DNA of 64,000 nucleotides from an uncultured Flavobacteriaceae bacterium (GCA_937944485.1 CALDYU010000007.1:62001-126000), one strand, 5' to 3'. Positions 54,102-63,763 are shown, counted from the stretch's first letter. A program made the numbers and translations. The notes: generated by a model from the sequence alone, not told the origin.

Positions 54102-54428
54102 CTATTTCAACTTTTTGTTATTGTGATGCCGGTCGTGGTCGCGCTTTGTTTTTAGGTCTAGCTTTGTATCAAATGACTCTTGTAAATCAATACCTGTTTG
54201 ATTAGCTAAACAAAGTACAACGAAAAGAACGTCAGCAAGTTCTTCTCCTAAATCTTGGTCTTTATCTGATTCTTTTTCGCTTTGTTCACCATACCTTCTT
54301 GCAATAATGCGAGCAACTTCACCAACTTCTTCAGTAAGTTGAGCCATATTGGTCAATTCATTGAAATAACGAACCCCGTGTTCTTTAATCCAAACATCAA
54401 CAGCTTTTTGAGCATTTTGTATATTCAT
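54102..54428 (-). CDS. MazG-like nucleotide pyrophosphohydrolase
   Basis: A 108-residue all-alpha NTP pyrophosphatase of the MazG-like type, probably hydrolysing non-canonical or excess nucleoside triphosphates. The metal site is formed by LTEEVGEVARII and LGEELADVLFVVLCLA (ExxE and ExxD helices). A basic tail (KTKRDHDRHHNNKKLK) follows. Only 4 bases separate it from the DUF3857 gene upstream on the same strand, so they are probably cotranscribed. The exact nucleotide is unknown. Confidence 0.85.
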   Translation of the reverse strand: MNIQNAQKAVDVWIKEHGVRYFNELTNMAQLTEEVGEVARIIARRYGEQSEKESDKDQDLGEELADVLFVVLCLANQTGIDLQESFDTKLDLKTKRDHDRHHNNKKLK

Positions 54429-54432
54429 TAAA

Positions 54433-56382
54433 TTAGATTTTGGACAAAACTACTTTTTCCGATTGTTTTTCTATCACTTGTCGGTAAAATTCTTGAAGTG
54501 CCTCATAGTACTCGTTTCCAATTAAAGACTTATTGAAAGTTATGCTTGAAGATAATTGAATTGCTCCTCCCTTTTCAGATATGTTGTATTTAAAATTGCC
54601 CATTTTATTAGGTAAAGCGAAAACCGTATTTTCAGGTAAGTTTTCAATCTTATACCCCTCTGGAACGGCTATTTTAACAATAAATCTATCTTCCCATGGA
54701 TATCCAAAATCAACTGGAAATTCTCGTTTTTTAGATTTAAATGGTGACTCATCTGTTGCTAGATAAAATAAAGGTGAAAAATACAATTTACTACTTGTTT
54801 CTTCAATACAATCTTCTTTTACAATATCGAATGATTGTCCTAATGGTTTTGCAGTATCATTCTGATTTGAGATTTGAAAATTAGAAATTTCTACTCCATC
54901 ATAATTTTTTTCTAATTCTTCTAAATATTTGTCTTCGGTATTATCAGCAAATCTTTTGCGTAATAACATGGCATAATAATTAGAAAAACGTTGTTTACTA
55001 ACCCCTTCAATAGAGCCGTCATCAGTTAAACTAACATCGAGCATACTTGTTTCTATCGACTTTTTTTGCGGCATTAAATCTACCATATCAGAAGAACCAT
55101 CTTTTGCCACAACGCGACCTAACCAATTTAGGGCCCTCATGGGCAAAACATTCGTAGAACTAAAACTTTCAGTTGCGTCTATGTGTTCATAGCTATCTCC
55201 ATTTTTAATACCCGCAATTACATAATTAAACCCATCTAAAGTAGGGAACAGGGAGATACCATTATCACGCGTACTTAACATTATAGGGTAAGCATCTAAA
55301 CCCGCATGTTTTAACATTGCCACTAACATAAGATTTATATCTGCCGTATTTCCGGTGCCATCTTTATAGGCTTTTTTAACGCCTTCGTCTGTCCCAACGC
55401 CACGTTTTTTATTCCACTTTACTTTTTTCTTCACAAAACTTAAAACCGTTTGAATTTTTTTCTTATTATCCACAACACCAGCGAGCGCGGCATCAAGATC
55501 ATCTTCAAAATATTTTGACCGCTTTAATTCCGTACCGAAAGCATCGCTTTTATAGACAGTCTCCACTACGTTCTCCCAAGTTTGAGCATAGTTTTGATAA
55601 GCACGACCTGGTATTTGAAGGGATACGATTTCAAAATTTACACCTGCGCGATAATTATCAATATTAGAGACAAAACTTTCATCTTTCATTGCGGGAATAT
55701 TCGAAAGGTCATAAGACGTAATAATATTTTTAGTGCTTAACCTAGAATTTGTTTCACTGGTCGTTTTAGCGTTTAGCAGTAAAAAACCTTTTTGACGCTG
55801 ATTGAACTTGAAATAGTCTATAATTGACATTGAGGCCTTTATCTTTTTAATAGGAATGGCCTCTTGAAATCGAAATTCATCGATACTTTGAATATAGGGT
55901 GAAGAGATTTTATACTTGTACTCTAAAACACAGCCTTCTTTCACATTAGGCATAGTTATCTTAGTTTGATTTAAGGTCTTAGAATACTCTGATTTAAAAA
56001 TGCCTGATTTCTCCAGTTTGGTTTCAACCATGGCACCATTTTCCATCGTATAAGTAATTCCTTTTATACCCGATACCATCTCTTTATTTCCTCCGGAACC
56101 TTTGCTCAGGTTTATTATTTCAGTTGCATAGTCAAAACCGTTCTTATCGTATATTTTGACCCGTTCGTGAATTTCAGTTATTAAATCTAATCCTGTTGAG
56201 GTATTATAAACATAATAACTTCTTCTATTTTTTAGCAAATATGCGGCTACGGCAGAGGTATCATTAGGGTACACTTTTTCGTTTACCTCAGCCTCAGACA
56301 CCTTACCGAATTTAAAATCTTGGGCCGAAATGATAGTTGTAAAACATAAAATAAAAATCAGTGTAATCTTACTTTTATACAT
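54433..56382 (-). CDS. DUF3857/transglutaminase-like exported protein, catalytic residues altered
   Basis: 649 residues with a signal peptide (1-20, ending IISA). DUF3857 (about 50-260) is followed by a transglutaminase-like domain (about 285-410) and a C-terminal beta domain. In the paralogue downstream on this strand's upstream side the active-site block reads YGDCKGLTN and GNHVIL; here the matching blocks are GNTADINLML (Cys replaced by Thr346) and FNYVIAGI (His replaced by Tyr387). A non-enzymatic or binding role is therefore likely. It follows its paralogue by 10 bases. Confidence 0.85.
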   Translation of the reverse strand: MYKSKITLIFILCFTTIISAQDFKFGKVSEAEVNEKVYPNDTSAVAAYLLKNRRSYYVYNTSTGLDLITEIHERVKIYDKNGFDYATEIINLSKGSGGNKEMVSGIKGITYTMENGAMVETKLEKSGIFKSEYSKTLNQTKITMPNVKEGCVLEYKYKISSPYIQSIDEFRFQEAIPIKKIKASMSIIDYFKFNQRQKGFLLLNAKTTSETNSRLSTKNIITSYDLSNIPAMKDESFVSNIDNYRAGVNFEIVSLQIPGRAYQNYAQTWENVVETVYKSDAFGTELKRSKYFEDDLDAALAGVVDNKKKIQTVLSFVKKKVKWNKKRGVGTDEGVKKAYKDGTGNTADINLMLVAMLKHAGLDAYPIMLSTRDNGISLFPTLDGFNYVIAGIKNGDSYEHIDATESFSSTNVLPMRALNWLGRVVAKDGSSDMVDLMPQKKSIETSMLDVSLTDDGSIEGVSKQRFSNYYAMLLRKRFADNTEDKYLEELEKNYDGVEISNFQISNQNDTAKPLGQSFDIVKEDCIEETSSKLYFSPLFYLATDESPFKSKKREFPVDFGYPWEDRFIVKIAVPEGYKIENLPENTVFALPNKMGNFKYNISEKGGAIQLSSSITFNKSLIGNEYYEALQEFYRQVIEKQSEKVVLSKI

Positions 56383-56392
56383 AATGGTTTTG

Positions 56393-58288
56393 TTATTTCT
56401 TTAAAACTAACTTTAGGTTATCCGTTTTTTTAATAGACCTTCGAAAATTTCGATAATCTCCGTACAAGTCCTTATCATAAAATCCCCTATATATTTGAAT
56501 TTTACGGGTATACCTAAGTTCAGTATCATTTAATTTCTCCATTGTCATGTTATAGGTGCCGAAATCAGAGTTAATGGTGACATTTTCTGGTAGTTCATTC
56601 AATATATACCCTTCTGGAAGTTGGATAATAAATTCATCTTCGTCTGTGTAGCCCCTAGCAATTTCAAAAGGAAGTTTTCGATTCCTGTATCGATCAGGTA
56701 CAAAACTACTTGCGTTAAAAGCATTTGGTTTGAACATTAACTCTTCACCTATTTGGCTGGCGTAAGAGGAGCCCGAGATCTTAACATTCTCTATAAACTT
56801 GACATTTTCTTTATCATTATTAAAAACTGCTTTTTCAATTTTAAGACCATTTATATTATCCCAGTATTCTTTATAATATTCATCTTTTTTCTTATCTGTC
56901 ATACTCTCGATAGAAGAATGTTGGTCATATTGAATAGCCTGTGTTTGAATAATTACTTCACCTGCTAAATCACCTGATGCCGAAATTTTCATAACCGCTT
57001 TGGTAACTTGCAAATTTTCATCATTCAAATAGGCCTTTGTATGCTTAATTTTTCCTCCTTGGGGAGTAACTACCAATACATCACGGTCATCAGTAAAATC
57101 ACTCAAAAATCCGAATGGAATTTGCTGGCTTGTGCACTCTAACCAAATATCATCTGCTTCATTAGGTACATTTAGAATTACATGATTGCCTTGAATTGAG
57201 GCGAAGTCTTTAACCATGCCACGTTTTGTACTACCCGCATAAACGACACTGTAATAGGATTCAATACCTTGAGATTTTAAAAGAGCTTTAGTGTAATTCG
57301 TAAGACCTTTACAATCGCCATATTTCACTCGATCAACTTCTTCGGCAGAAATTGGCTGCCACCCTCCAATACCCAGTTGTACCGAGATATACCTAGTATT
57401 GTCTTGAACGAATTTATATATACGCTTGATTTTTTCAACTTTATCTGTAACACCATCTAACTTTTGACTTACCAAATTAACCGTACTTTGCGGTAAGATG
57501 TCTCTATTCACTAATAGATTATCGTATTGCCATTGACCCATTTCCTTCCAATTGGTAGCTGCACCATCTACCCCTTCTAAATGGAAACTATTTAGAGCTA
57601 CCATTAATTGTGGTTCAAAACTATAAAATGAAGGGCTCATCATTTCTCGTTTTTGAGCACCTACATTAGTCATTTCATAACTAAGGTTAGCACCTTCTGA
57701 ATAATTATCTATTGGGTATCCATCAAAATTTATTTCTTTTTTACGCCACTTTAGTCCGGCATTTATATTCATGGTAAAAACACTTCTTTCCGTACTTACC
57801 ATATAATCATCAACTGGCATCCATTTTGGTAAAAACGCTGTATTCGATGTGGTATAGGTATAAGAGAAATCTACCGTGTACGGATAAGAGGTTGGCGTAT
57901 ATCGGAATAATTTAATACGAGAATCACCATAAAGAATACCACCATCTACAGCACTCACATCAAAAAAATCCTTTTTCTTAATCTTTTCTATCTCCTTACC
58001 ATTTTCGTTATAAACCAAGGCCTCAATATTACTAAGTCTTGTGCCAGGGTCATAATAGGCGTAGGGTTTTATGGAGGATTCGCCTGCTTTTTTAAAGATG
58101 GTAATGACTCTACGTCGTGAAACCTGCATTTTATTTCTTGCGGTTATCTCCACCTTAGTTTCGTCTAAACGAACAACAGCATTGGCATTTAATTTTAGTT
58201 CTTCATCAATTAAGGCAGCAGAAAAATTATTTTGAGAAAAGGTAATTGAAGTACTACATAAAATACTTAGATAGAATAAAATGCGCAT
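56393..58288 (-). CDS. DUF3857/transglutaminase-like exported protein, catalytic Cys and His retained
   Basis: 631 residues with a signal peptide (1-19, ending ITFSQ). DUF3857 lies at about 30-235. The transglutaminase-like domain has Cys326 in RVKYGDCKGLTNYTKALL and His369 in QGNHVILNV, with WLECTSQ (acidic position Glu384) completing the likely triad. A C-terminal beta-rich region follows. These proteins are common in Bacteroidota envelopes; reaction and substrate are unknown. It forms a tandem pair with the next gene, which lacks the catalytic residues. Confidence 0.88.
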   Translation of the reverse strand: MRILFYLSILCSTSITFSQNNFSAALIDEELKLNANAVVRLDETKVEITARNKMQVSRRRVITIFKKAGESSIKPYAYYDPGTRLSNIEALVYNENGKEIEKIKKKDFFDVSAVDGGILYGDSRIKLFRYTPTSYPYTVDFSYTYTTSNTAFLPKWMPVDDYMVSTERSVFTMNINAGLKWRKKEINFDGYPIDNYSEGANLSYEMTNVGAQKREMMSPSFYSFEPQLMVALNSFHLEGVDGAATNWKEMGQWQYDNLLVNRDILPQSTVNLVSQKLDGVTDKVEKIKRIYKFVQDNTRYISVQLGIGGWQPISAEEVDRVKYGDCKGLTNYTKALLKSQGIESYYSVVYAGSTKRGMVKDFASIQGNHVILNVPNEADDIWLECTSQQIPFGFLSDFTDDRDVLVVTPQGGKIKHTKAYLNDENLQVTKAVMKISASGDLAGEVIIQTQAIQYDQHSSIESMTDKKKDEYYKEYWDNINGLKIEKAVFNNDKENVKFIENVKISGSSYASQIGEELMFKPNAFNASSFVPDRYRNRKLPFEIARGYTDEDEFIIQLPEGYILNELPENVTINSDFGTYNMTMEKLNDTELRYTRKIQIYRGFYDKDLYGDYRNFRRSIKKTDNLKLVLKK

Positions 58289-58371
58289 TTGGTTTGGTTT
58301 GGTAAGAACAAGTATAGTACAAAATCGATAATTTTCTTACAGATATTCGACGAAAAAACAAATAATCAAGA

Positions 58372-58824
58372 TTATTCCTTATTTCTAGTATCTATCATAA
58401 TGGTAACCGGGCCGTCATTTAATAAATCAACCTTCATATCGGCACCGAATATCCCTGTTTGTACTTTTTTGTTTATGTCAATTTGTAGTTGTTGTACAAA
58501 TTTTTGGTATAGAGGAATCGCCACATCGGGTTTGGCCGATTTTAGATATGAAGGCCGATTTCCTTTTTTTGTAGATGCGTGCAATGTAAATTGACTTACA
58601 ACTAGAGCCTCCCCATTTATTTCAAGTAGCGATCGATTCATCACACCATCTTCATCATTAAAAATACGTAAATTAGCTATTTTATGAGTTAGCCAATTAA
58701 TATCTTCCGCAGTATCTATTTCTTCAATTCCAACTAGAATTAATAGTCCTATATTAATTTTTGAAATTACTTTTTCTTCAACAGAAACACTAGCAGAGGT
58801 AACTCTTTGAATAACTACTCTCAT
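58372..58824 (-). CDS. dtd: D-aminoacyl-tRNA deacylase
   Basis: Hydrolyses D-amino acids (and glycine mischarged on tRNA-Ala) from tRNA. 150 residues. Starts MRVVIQRVTSASVSVEEKV, with VVSQFTLHASTKKGNRPSY carrying the conserved SQFTL and LLNDGPVTIMIDTRN the Gly-cisPro-like GPVT motif of the dimer active site. The start overlaps the rsgA stop by 4 bases (ATGA), so the two are cotranslated. Confidence 0.97.
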   Translation of the reverse strand: MRVVIQRVTSASVSVEEKVISKINIGLLILVGIEEIDTAEDINWLTHKIANLRIFNDEDGVMNRSLLEINGEALVVSQFTLHASTKKGNRPSYLKSAKPDVAIPLYQKFVQQLQIDINKKVQTGIFGADMKVDLLNDGPVTIMIDTRNKE

Positions 58825-59774
58825 TTCTTTTCACCATAAATATCGGTTCTATAATTTTCTTCCTCCCCAGAAATTATCTGCATATAACTCTTGTAACGAC
58901 TCCAAGCAATTTCACCATTCTCAAGTGCCTCTTTAATTCCACAACTTGGCTCATCAATATGTAAGCAATTATTAAATTTACAGTTTGATTTTAATTTAAA
59001 GAACTCTCTGAAATAATCACCTATTTCTGCTTTATCCATAGCCACCATGCCGAACCCTTTTATTCCGGGGGTGTCAATTATTTTTGCGTCAAAACTCAAA
59101 TCGTACATTTCGGCAAATGTTGTCGTGTGTTGTCCTTGTAAATGCAACCCAGAAATTTCTGAAGTTTTTATATCAAGACTAGGTTCTATGGCATTTACGA
59201 GGGTTGATTTTCCTGCACCAGAATGACCTGCAAACATGCTAGTTTTACCTTTCATCAGTGTCTTAACCTTATCGAGGTTCTTTTTTGTTACAGCCGATAT
59301 TCCAATACATTCATAACCTATTTTTCGATATAAGGCCGCTAAGTATTTAATTTCTAGTAATTCCTTGTCATTGTACGTGTCGATTTTATTAAAAAGTAAG
59401 ACTATGGGAATATCATAAGCCTCGGCGGTGGCCAGAAATCGGTCTATAAAAACAGGGTAGGTTTTCGGATTATTCAGGGTGACTAATAAAAAGACTTGAT
59501 CAAGATTAGCTGCAATAATATGTGTTTGTTTGGATAGATTTACCGATTTACGAATGATATAATTTTTTCGTTCTTCAATATTTGAAATCGTACCGACGGC
59601 CGTATCACCCAATAGTTCTAACTCAAATTTTACTTTATCACCAACAGCTATAGGGTTTGTACTTTTAATGCCTTGAATTCGAAACTTTCCTTTGATACGG
59701 CATTCATAAAAGTCGTTATCAGCTGTTTTCACGGTATACCAACTTCCTGTAGATTTGTAAACAACTCCTTGCAT
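58821..59774 (-). CDS. rsgA: Ribosome small-subunit GTPase RsgA
   Basis: Circularly permuted GTPase that checks late 30S assembly. An N-terminal OB fold (to about residue 70) precedes the GTPase with G4 LLFNKIDTY first, then G1 GHSGAGKSTLVNAI and G3 DTPGIKGFG. The C-terminal zinc finger reads CKFNNCLHIDEPSCGIKEAL. 317 residues, standard. It starts the minus-strand pair rsgA-dtd. Confidence 0.97.
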   Translation of the reverse strand: MQGVVYKSTGSWYTVKTADNDFYECRIKGKFRIQGIKSTNPIAVGDKVKFELELLGDTAVGTISNIEERKNYIIRKSVNLSKQTHIIAANLDQVFLLVTLNNPKTYPVFIDRFLATAEAYDIPIVLLFNKIDTYNDKELLEIKYLAALYRKIGYECIGISAVTKKNLDKVKTLMKGKTSMFAGHSGAGKSTLVNAIEPSLDIKTSEISGLHLQGQHTTTFAEMYDLSFDAKIIDTPGIKGFGMVAMDKAEIGDYFREFFKLKSNCKFNNCLHIDEPSCGIKEALENGEIAWSRYKSYMQIISGEEENYRTDIYGEKK

Positions 59775-59880
59775 AAAGGCTATGTTTATAATAATTCAAT
59801 TAATAACAAAGAAACGACTTTCTTTTTTCAATAAATGGCATTATTCTTGTAAACTGTAACTTCACTAAAACAAAATAATT

Positions 59881-60318
59881 ATGAAAAAATTACTTATTAC
59901 GACATGTATTGTCCTCGCTGCGACTTTAGAGATGAGCGCCCAACAATTTAAAGTCATCACTAGTGTTGAATCAATAGTACCTAGTGGATTAGGAAGGTCT
60001 AGAATTGTAAACGCTTTAGAACAGAAAGATCACAAAGAATATACTAGTGTTCAAACAGAGGAAGATAATACTAGAAACAAATCGAAAAGAGCTGATATCA
60101 GGGTAAAAAACTTTGAAGAAACTAAACTCTTAAACTTTTTCAATATTGGCGGTATCCGCTTTCAAAACATTGCTGCTAACGATGCTTTGTTAACTTCAAT
60201 GCTAAATGATATGGTAGCAAATGGTTGGGAACTTGCATTTGTCACCAGTGCTGTAGAAAGCGCAGGAAAAGGAGATGCGAATGGTATTTTTATAACACGT
60301 TATATTTTTAAAAAGTAA
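59881..60318 (+). CDS. Small exported protein of unknown function
   Basis: 145 residues with a signal peptide (1-20, ending EMSAQ). The middle is charged (DNTRNKSKRADIRVKNFEE). The C-terminal LNDMVANGWELAFVTSAV...FITRYIFKK resembles the short DUF4177-type motif (NGWELvsV), a weak similarity. The only plus-strand gene in this stretch, divergent from rsgA, ending in a bidirectional terminator shared with the DAHP synthase gene. Confidence 0.65.
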   Translation: MKKLLITTCIVLAATLEMSAQQFKVITSVESIVPSGLGRSRIVNALEQKDHKEYTSVQTEEDNTRNKSKRADIRVKNFEETKLLNFFNIGGIRFQNIAANDALLTSMLNDMVANGWELAFVTSAVESAGKGDANGIFITRYIFKK

Positions 60319-60336
60319 TACAGATTTCTAATAAAT

Positions 60337-60369
60337 GAAAAACCCTCATACCTAGATGAGGGTTTTTTT
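60337..60369. terminator. Bidirectional terminator
   Basis: AAAACCCTCAT pairs with ATGAGGGTTTT across a 7-base loop, with A/T runs on both sides. It ends the small exported gene (+) and the DAHP synthase/chorismate mutase gene (-). Confidence 0.88.
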
Positions 60370-60390
60370 TGTTTATAAATTAAAGGTGCG

Positions 60391-61473
60391 TTATGCCTTT
60401 ACAATCTTGTTCTGATGATTGATAGATTCTTGGTGAATTGCCTTGAACATTTTAAGAACAAACTCTTCGCTTAGGCCTTTTGATTCTCCTTCCAAAATCA
60501 TCTTACCTAAAATTTCATTCCATCGACTGGACTGTAAAACAGCTACATTTCTAGTTTTCTTCAATTTACCAATATTATCAGCAACCTTCATTCTTTTCCC
60601 CATCGTATCAATTAACTGGTTGTCTATAACATCAATTTGAGCTCTTAATCCACTCAATTGGCTATTATATTCTTCCTCAGGATCTGATTCTTTTCTAATT
60701 TTCAAATCATTCATAATTTGAACTAATCTATCTGGAGTTACTTGTTGAGCAGCATCGCTCCAAGCATTATCAGGGTCATGATGTGTTTCTATCATTAGCC
60801 CATCGAAATTTAAATCTAAGGCCGTTTGAGATACGTCAAAAATCATATCGCGCTTACCTGTAATATGTGACGGATCGTTTATTAATGGCAAATCAGGAAA
60901 CTTATTCTGAAACTCAATGGCCAGTTGCCATTCCGGAATATTTCTGTATTTCGACTTTTCATAGGTCGAAAAACCTCTATGAATCGCTCCTAATTTTTTA
61001 ATCCCAGCCGTATGTAAACGTTCAATACCTCCTAGCCATAGTGCCAAATCAGGGTTTACTGGGTTCTTTACTAAAACAATCTTATCAGTACCTTTTAAAG
61101 CATCGGCCAATTCTTGCATGATAAACGGACTTACCGTTGATCGAGCACCAATCCAAAGTAAATCAATATCATGTTCTAAAGCCAATTCGACATGAGCTCT
61201 ATTGGCTACTTCCGTGGCAGTTTTAAGTCCAGTTTCTTTCTTTACTTTTTGGAGCCATTTCAAACCTAAAGCACCAACGCCCTCAAAGTTTCCTGGTCGC
61301 GTTCTTGGCTTCCAGATACCAGCACGATAGTAGTTGACATCGGTATCTTTCAAGCTATGCGCTATTCCTAACACCTGTTCCTCGGTTTCTGCACTACATG
61401 GCCCTGCTATTACTAGTGGATGATTTAGTTTCATATCATCCAACCATGTTCTCATTTCTTTTGTATTCTCCAT
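60391..61473 (-). CDS. Bifunctional DAHP synthase/chorismate mutase
   Basis: First step of the shikimate pathway fused to the branch-point enzyme for Phe/Tyr. N-terminal DAHP synthase (1 to about 265) shows VIAGPCSAETEEQ, YRAGIWKPRTRPGNFEG, KNPVNPDLALW, and DPSHITGKRDM. The C-terminal AroQ-type chorismate mutase (about 270-355) has LRAQIDVIDNQLIDTMGKRM and ALHQESI-like helices. 360 residues. It lies downstream of tyrA on the same strand after a gap holding a heptamer repeat, so it belongs to the Phe/Tyr operon. Confidence 0.94.
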   Translation of the reverse strand: MENTKEMRTWLDDMKLNHPLVIAGPCSAETEEQVLGIAHSLKDTDVNYYRAGIWKPRTRPGNFEGVGALGLKWLQKVKKETGLKTATEVANRAHVELALEHDIDLLWIGARSTVSPFIMQELADALKGTDKIVLVKNPVNPDLALWLGGIERLHTAGIKKLGAIHRGFSTYEKSKYRNIPEWQLAIEFQNKFPDLPLINDPSHITGKRDMIFDVSQTALDLNFDGLMIETHHDPDNAWSDAAQQVTPDRLVQIMNDLKIRKESDPEEEYNSQLSGLRAQIDVIDNQLIDTMGKRMKVADNIGKLKKTRNVAVLQSSRWNEILGKMILEGESKGLSEEFVLKMFKAIHQESINHQNKIVKA

Positions 61474-61580
61474 TACTTTGTTTTTGGGTGAAGAGCAAAA
61501 GGTGAAGGGTAAAGGTTTTCACCATCTTGCGTCCTCTTCTATTTAAATATTAATTGTTTTCTAATATCTCTTTTATATTC

Positions 61581-61650
61581 TCTTGTCTCTTGCCTCTTGC
61601 CTCTTGTCTCTTGTCTCTTGTCTCTTGTCTCTTGTCTCTTGTCTCTTGTC
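61581..61650. repeat. Tandem repeat: ten 7-bp units TCTTGTC
   Basis: Ten consecutive heptamers, eight TCTTGTC and two TCTTGCC (units 2 and 3), between tyrA and the DAHP synthase gene. It starts 108 bases upstream of the latter's ATG and 7 bases after the tyrA stop. Because the unit is seven bases and outside the coding region, changes in number would alter spacing, not frame. Purine-rich on the transcribed strand. Confidence 0.95.
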
Positions 61651-61657
61651 TCAAAAA

Positions 61658-62518
61658 TCACTTTTTATTCAAAGGAATACCGTTCAATATTTCTCTGATC
61701 TTATTTGTACTCCTCATTTCATTATAAATTCCGTCAAAATCATTCTGTAAAAGCATTTGCTTAAATTCTTCTAGGTTTTGAATGTACTCTTCTAGTGTTT
61801 CTACAACATTTTCTTTATTCTGTTCAAAAATAGGGGTCCACATAGCTGGTGAACTTTTTGCCAAACGCACAGTGCTCTCAAAACCTGACCCAGCCATATC
61901 AAAAATATCGCGTTCATTTTTCTCTTTCTCAATAACCGTCTTTCCTAACATAAATGAACTGATATGTGACAAATGAGAAACGTACGCAATGTGCTTATCA
62001 TGGGCTTCCGGATTCATATATCGAATACGCATACCCATTTGTTGAAATAGCTCTAAAGCACTCTCTTGTAACTTAAATGCAGTTTTCTCTACTTCGCAAA
62101 TGATATTCGTTTTGCCTTTATACAACCCTTCTATAGCTGCAGATGGACCAGAAAATTCTGTGCCCGCGATAGGATGACAGGCTAAATAATTTCGTCGCTT
62201 TGGATGATTTCCTAATACTTTGCAAATCAATTGTTTTGTAGAACCTCCATCAAAAACTACACAATCATCGTTAACAACATCTAATATTTTAGGAAGCTTT
62301 ATTACTAAAACATCAACAGGTATCGTAACAATAACCATATCAGCCACTCCCAAATCTTCATAACTAGATTTTACATCTATCAGATTCAAAGCTAACGCTT
62401 CTTCAACATGAGCATCGTTGGTATCAATTCCGTAAATTGTGGTATCGGGGTTTATGCGTTTGATGTCTTTCGCGAAAGATCCTCCAATTAGTCCGATACC
62501 GATTATAAATACATTCAT
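61658..62518 (-). CDS. tyrA: Prephenate dehydrogenase
   Basis: NAD(P)-dependent oxidative decarboxylation of prephenate to 4-hydroxyphenylpyruvate for tyrosine. N-terminal Rossmann motif IIGIGLIGGSFA, then DMVIVTIPVDV, HPIAGTEFSGPSAA with the catalytic His region, and YVSHLSHISSFMLG in the helical dimer domain. 286 residues, the short monofunctional form; no chorismate mutase domain (it is fused to DAHP synthase downstream). Follows the aminotransferase by 99 bases. Confidence 0.95.
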   Translation of the reverse strand: MNVFIIGIGLIGGSFAKDIKRINPDTTIYGIDTNDAHVEEALALNLIDVKSSYEDLGVADMVIVTIPVDVLVIKLPKILDVVNDDCVVFDGGSTKQLICKVLGNHPKRRNYLACHPIAGTEFSGPSAAIEGLYKGKTNIICEVEKTAFKLQESALELFQQMGMRIRYMNPEAHDKHIAYVSHLSHISSFMLGKTVIEKEKNERDIFDMAGSGFESTVRLAKSSPAMWTPIFEQNKENVVETLEEYIQNLEEFKQMLLQNDFDGIYNEMRSTNKIREILNGIPLNKK

Positions 62519-62617
62519 TTTTATCGCTGCGCTTTCGTTATTCCTTATTCGTTGACTGTTTCATTTTTTTTCGAATTCATCATTATTATTGACTATCAAT
62601 TGATAACTGTCAACCAT

Positions 62618-63763
62618 TTAAAATCTGTCTATTGCTTCTTGAATTTTCGCTTCAGCAACACAAAGTGAAAATCGAATATACCCTTCACCATTACTTCCGA
62701 AAATGGTTCCAGGGGTAATGAAAATATCTTTGTCATAAAGTATATCGTCAATAAATTTTTCTGCGGATGGCACACCGAAAGGTAGCTTCGCCCAAACAAA
62801 CATGCCAACAGAAGTGGAATCATAAGTACATCCTAACTTTTTTACCAATTGTAGCATCAACTCCTTACGGGCACTATAAACTTTGTTTAAATTGTCAAAC
62901 CAGTCTTGAGAACTTTCTACGGCCGCAATCGCACCTTTTTGAATGCCGTAGAACATTCCAGAATCCATATTACTTTTTACTTTTAATATTGATTTTAGGT
63001 TTTCTTCATTTCCTAATACCATTCCCACACGCCATCCGGCCATATTAAATGTTTTACTCAGGGAATTCAGTTCTAAGGCAACATCTTTGGCACCATCAAT
63101 ACTCAGTATACTTGTTGGGTTTTCATTCAAAATAAAACTATACGGGTTGTCGTTGATTAATAGAATGTTATTCATTCTTGCGAAAGCCACCAATTTTTCC
63201 AATTGTGTTTTGGTAGCCTTAGCGCCGGTAGGCATATGCGGGTAATTTATCCACATCAATTTTATTTTTGACAAATCTTCTTTCTCTAACTCCCTAATAT
63301 CAGGAAACCAACCCTTATCTTCTATCAAATCATAATACTTTGGCAAGGCACCAACCAACTTGCTAACAGCTGTATATGTAGGGTAGCCAGGATTTGGAAT
63401 TAACACCTTATCTCCTTCATTCAAAAAGGCCATACTGATATGCATAATACCTTCTTTAGAACCCATTAAGGGTAAAATTTCAGTAGCAGCATTCACCTCA
63501 GCTCCATATTTGGACGAATAAAATGTGGCAATAGCTTCTCGTAGTTCTGGTAGGCCTTGGTAACTTTGGTACTGGTGCGCACCCGTATCGCTAACCGAAT
63601 TTTGAATCGCATGGATGACTTCTTTAGATGGCGCCATATCAGGACTACCAATACCCATATTTATGATCGCCTTTCCTTCAGCCATTAGTTCACGTACTTC
63701 GCGTAACTTTTTTGAGAAGTAATATTCTTGAACTTTTTCTATGCGATCGGCTGTTTGTATCAT
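62618..63763 (-). CDS. Class I/II aminotransferase
   Basis: A 381-residue PLP-dependent aminotransferase. The PLP Lys is in NSLSKTFNMAGWRVG. Other landmarks are INMGIGSPDMAPS, GSKEGIMHISMAFL, NPGYPTY, NYPHMPTGA, and a terminal Arg in YIRFSLCVAE. Position between pheA and tyrA suggests it transaminates phenylpyruvate/hydroxyphenylpyruvate or prephenate, but sequence alone fits aspartate-type enzymes too. The start overlaps the pheA stop by 4 bases (ATGA). Confidence 0.9.
   Translation of the reverse strand: MIQTADRIEKVQEYYFSKKLREVRELMAEGKAIINMGIGSPDMAPSKEVIHAIQNSVSDTGAHQYQSYQGLPELREAIATFYSSKYGAEVNAATEILPLMGSKEGIMHISMAFLNEGDKVLIPNPGYPTYTAVSKLVGALPKYYDLIEDKGWFPDIRELEKEDLSKIKLMWINYPHMPTGAKATKTQLEKLVAFARMNNILLINDNPYSFILNENPTSILSIDGAKDVALELNSLSKTFNMAGWRVGMVLGNEENLKSILKVKSNMDSGMFYGIQKGAIAAVESSQDWFDNLNKVYSARKELMLQLVKKLGCTYDSTSVGMFVWAKLPFGVPSAEKFIDDILYDKDIFITPGTIFGSNGEGYIRFSLCVAEAKIQEAIDRF

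Noticed and set aside
60443..60640. Plus-strand ORF of 65 codons opposite the DAHP synthase/chorismate mutase
   Set aside because: Antisense to a conserved enzyme domain and without any recognisable feature.
61571..61652. CRISPR array at the repeat between tyrA and the DAHP synthase gene
   Set aside because: Units are 7 bases in direct contact without spacers, a microsatellite. No CRISPR array was found in the window.
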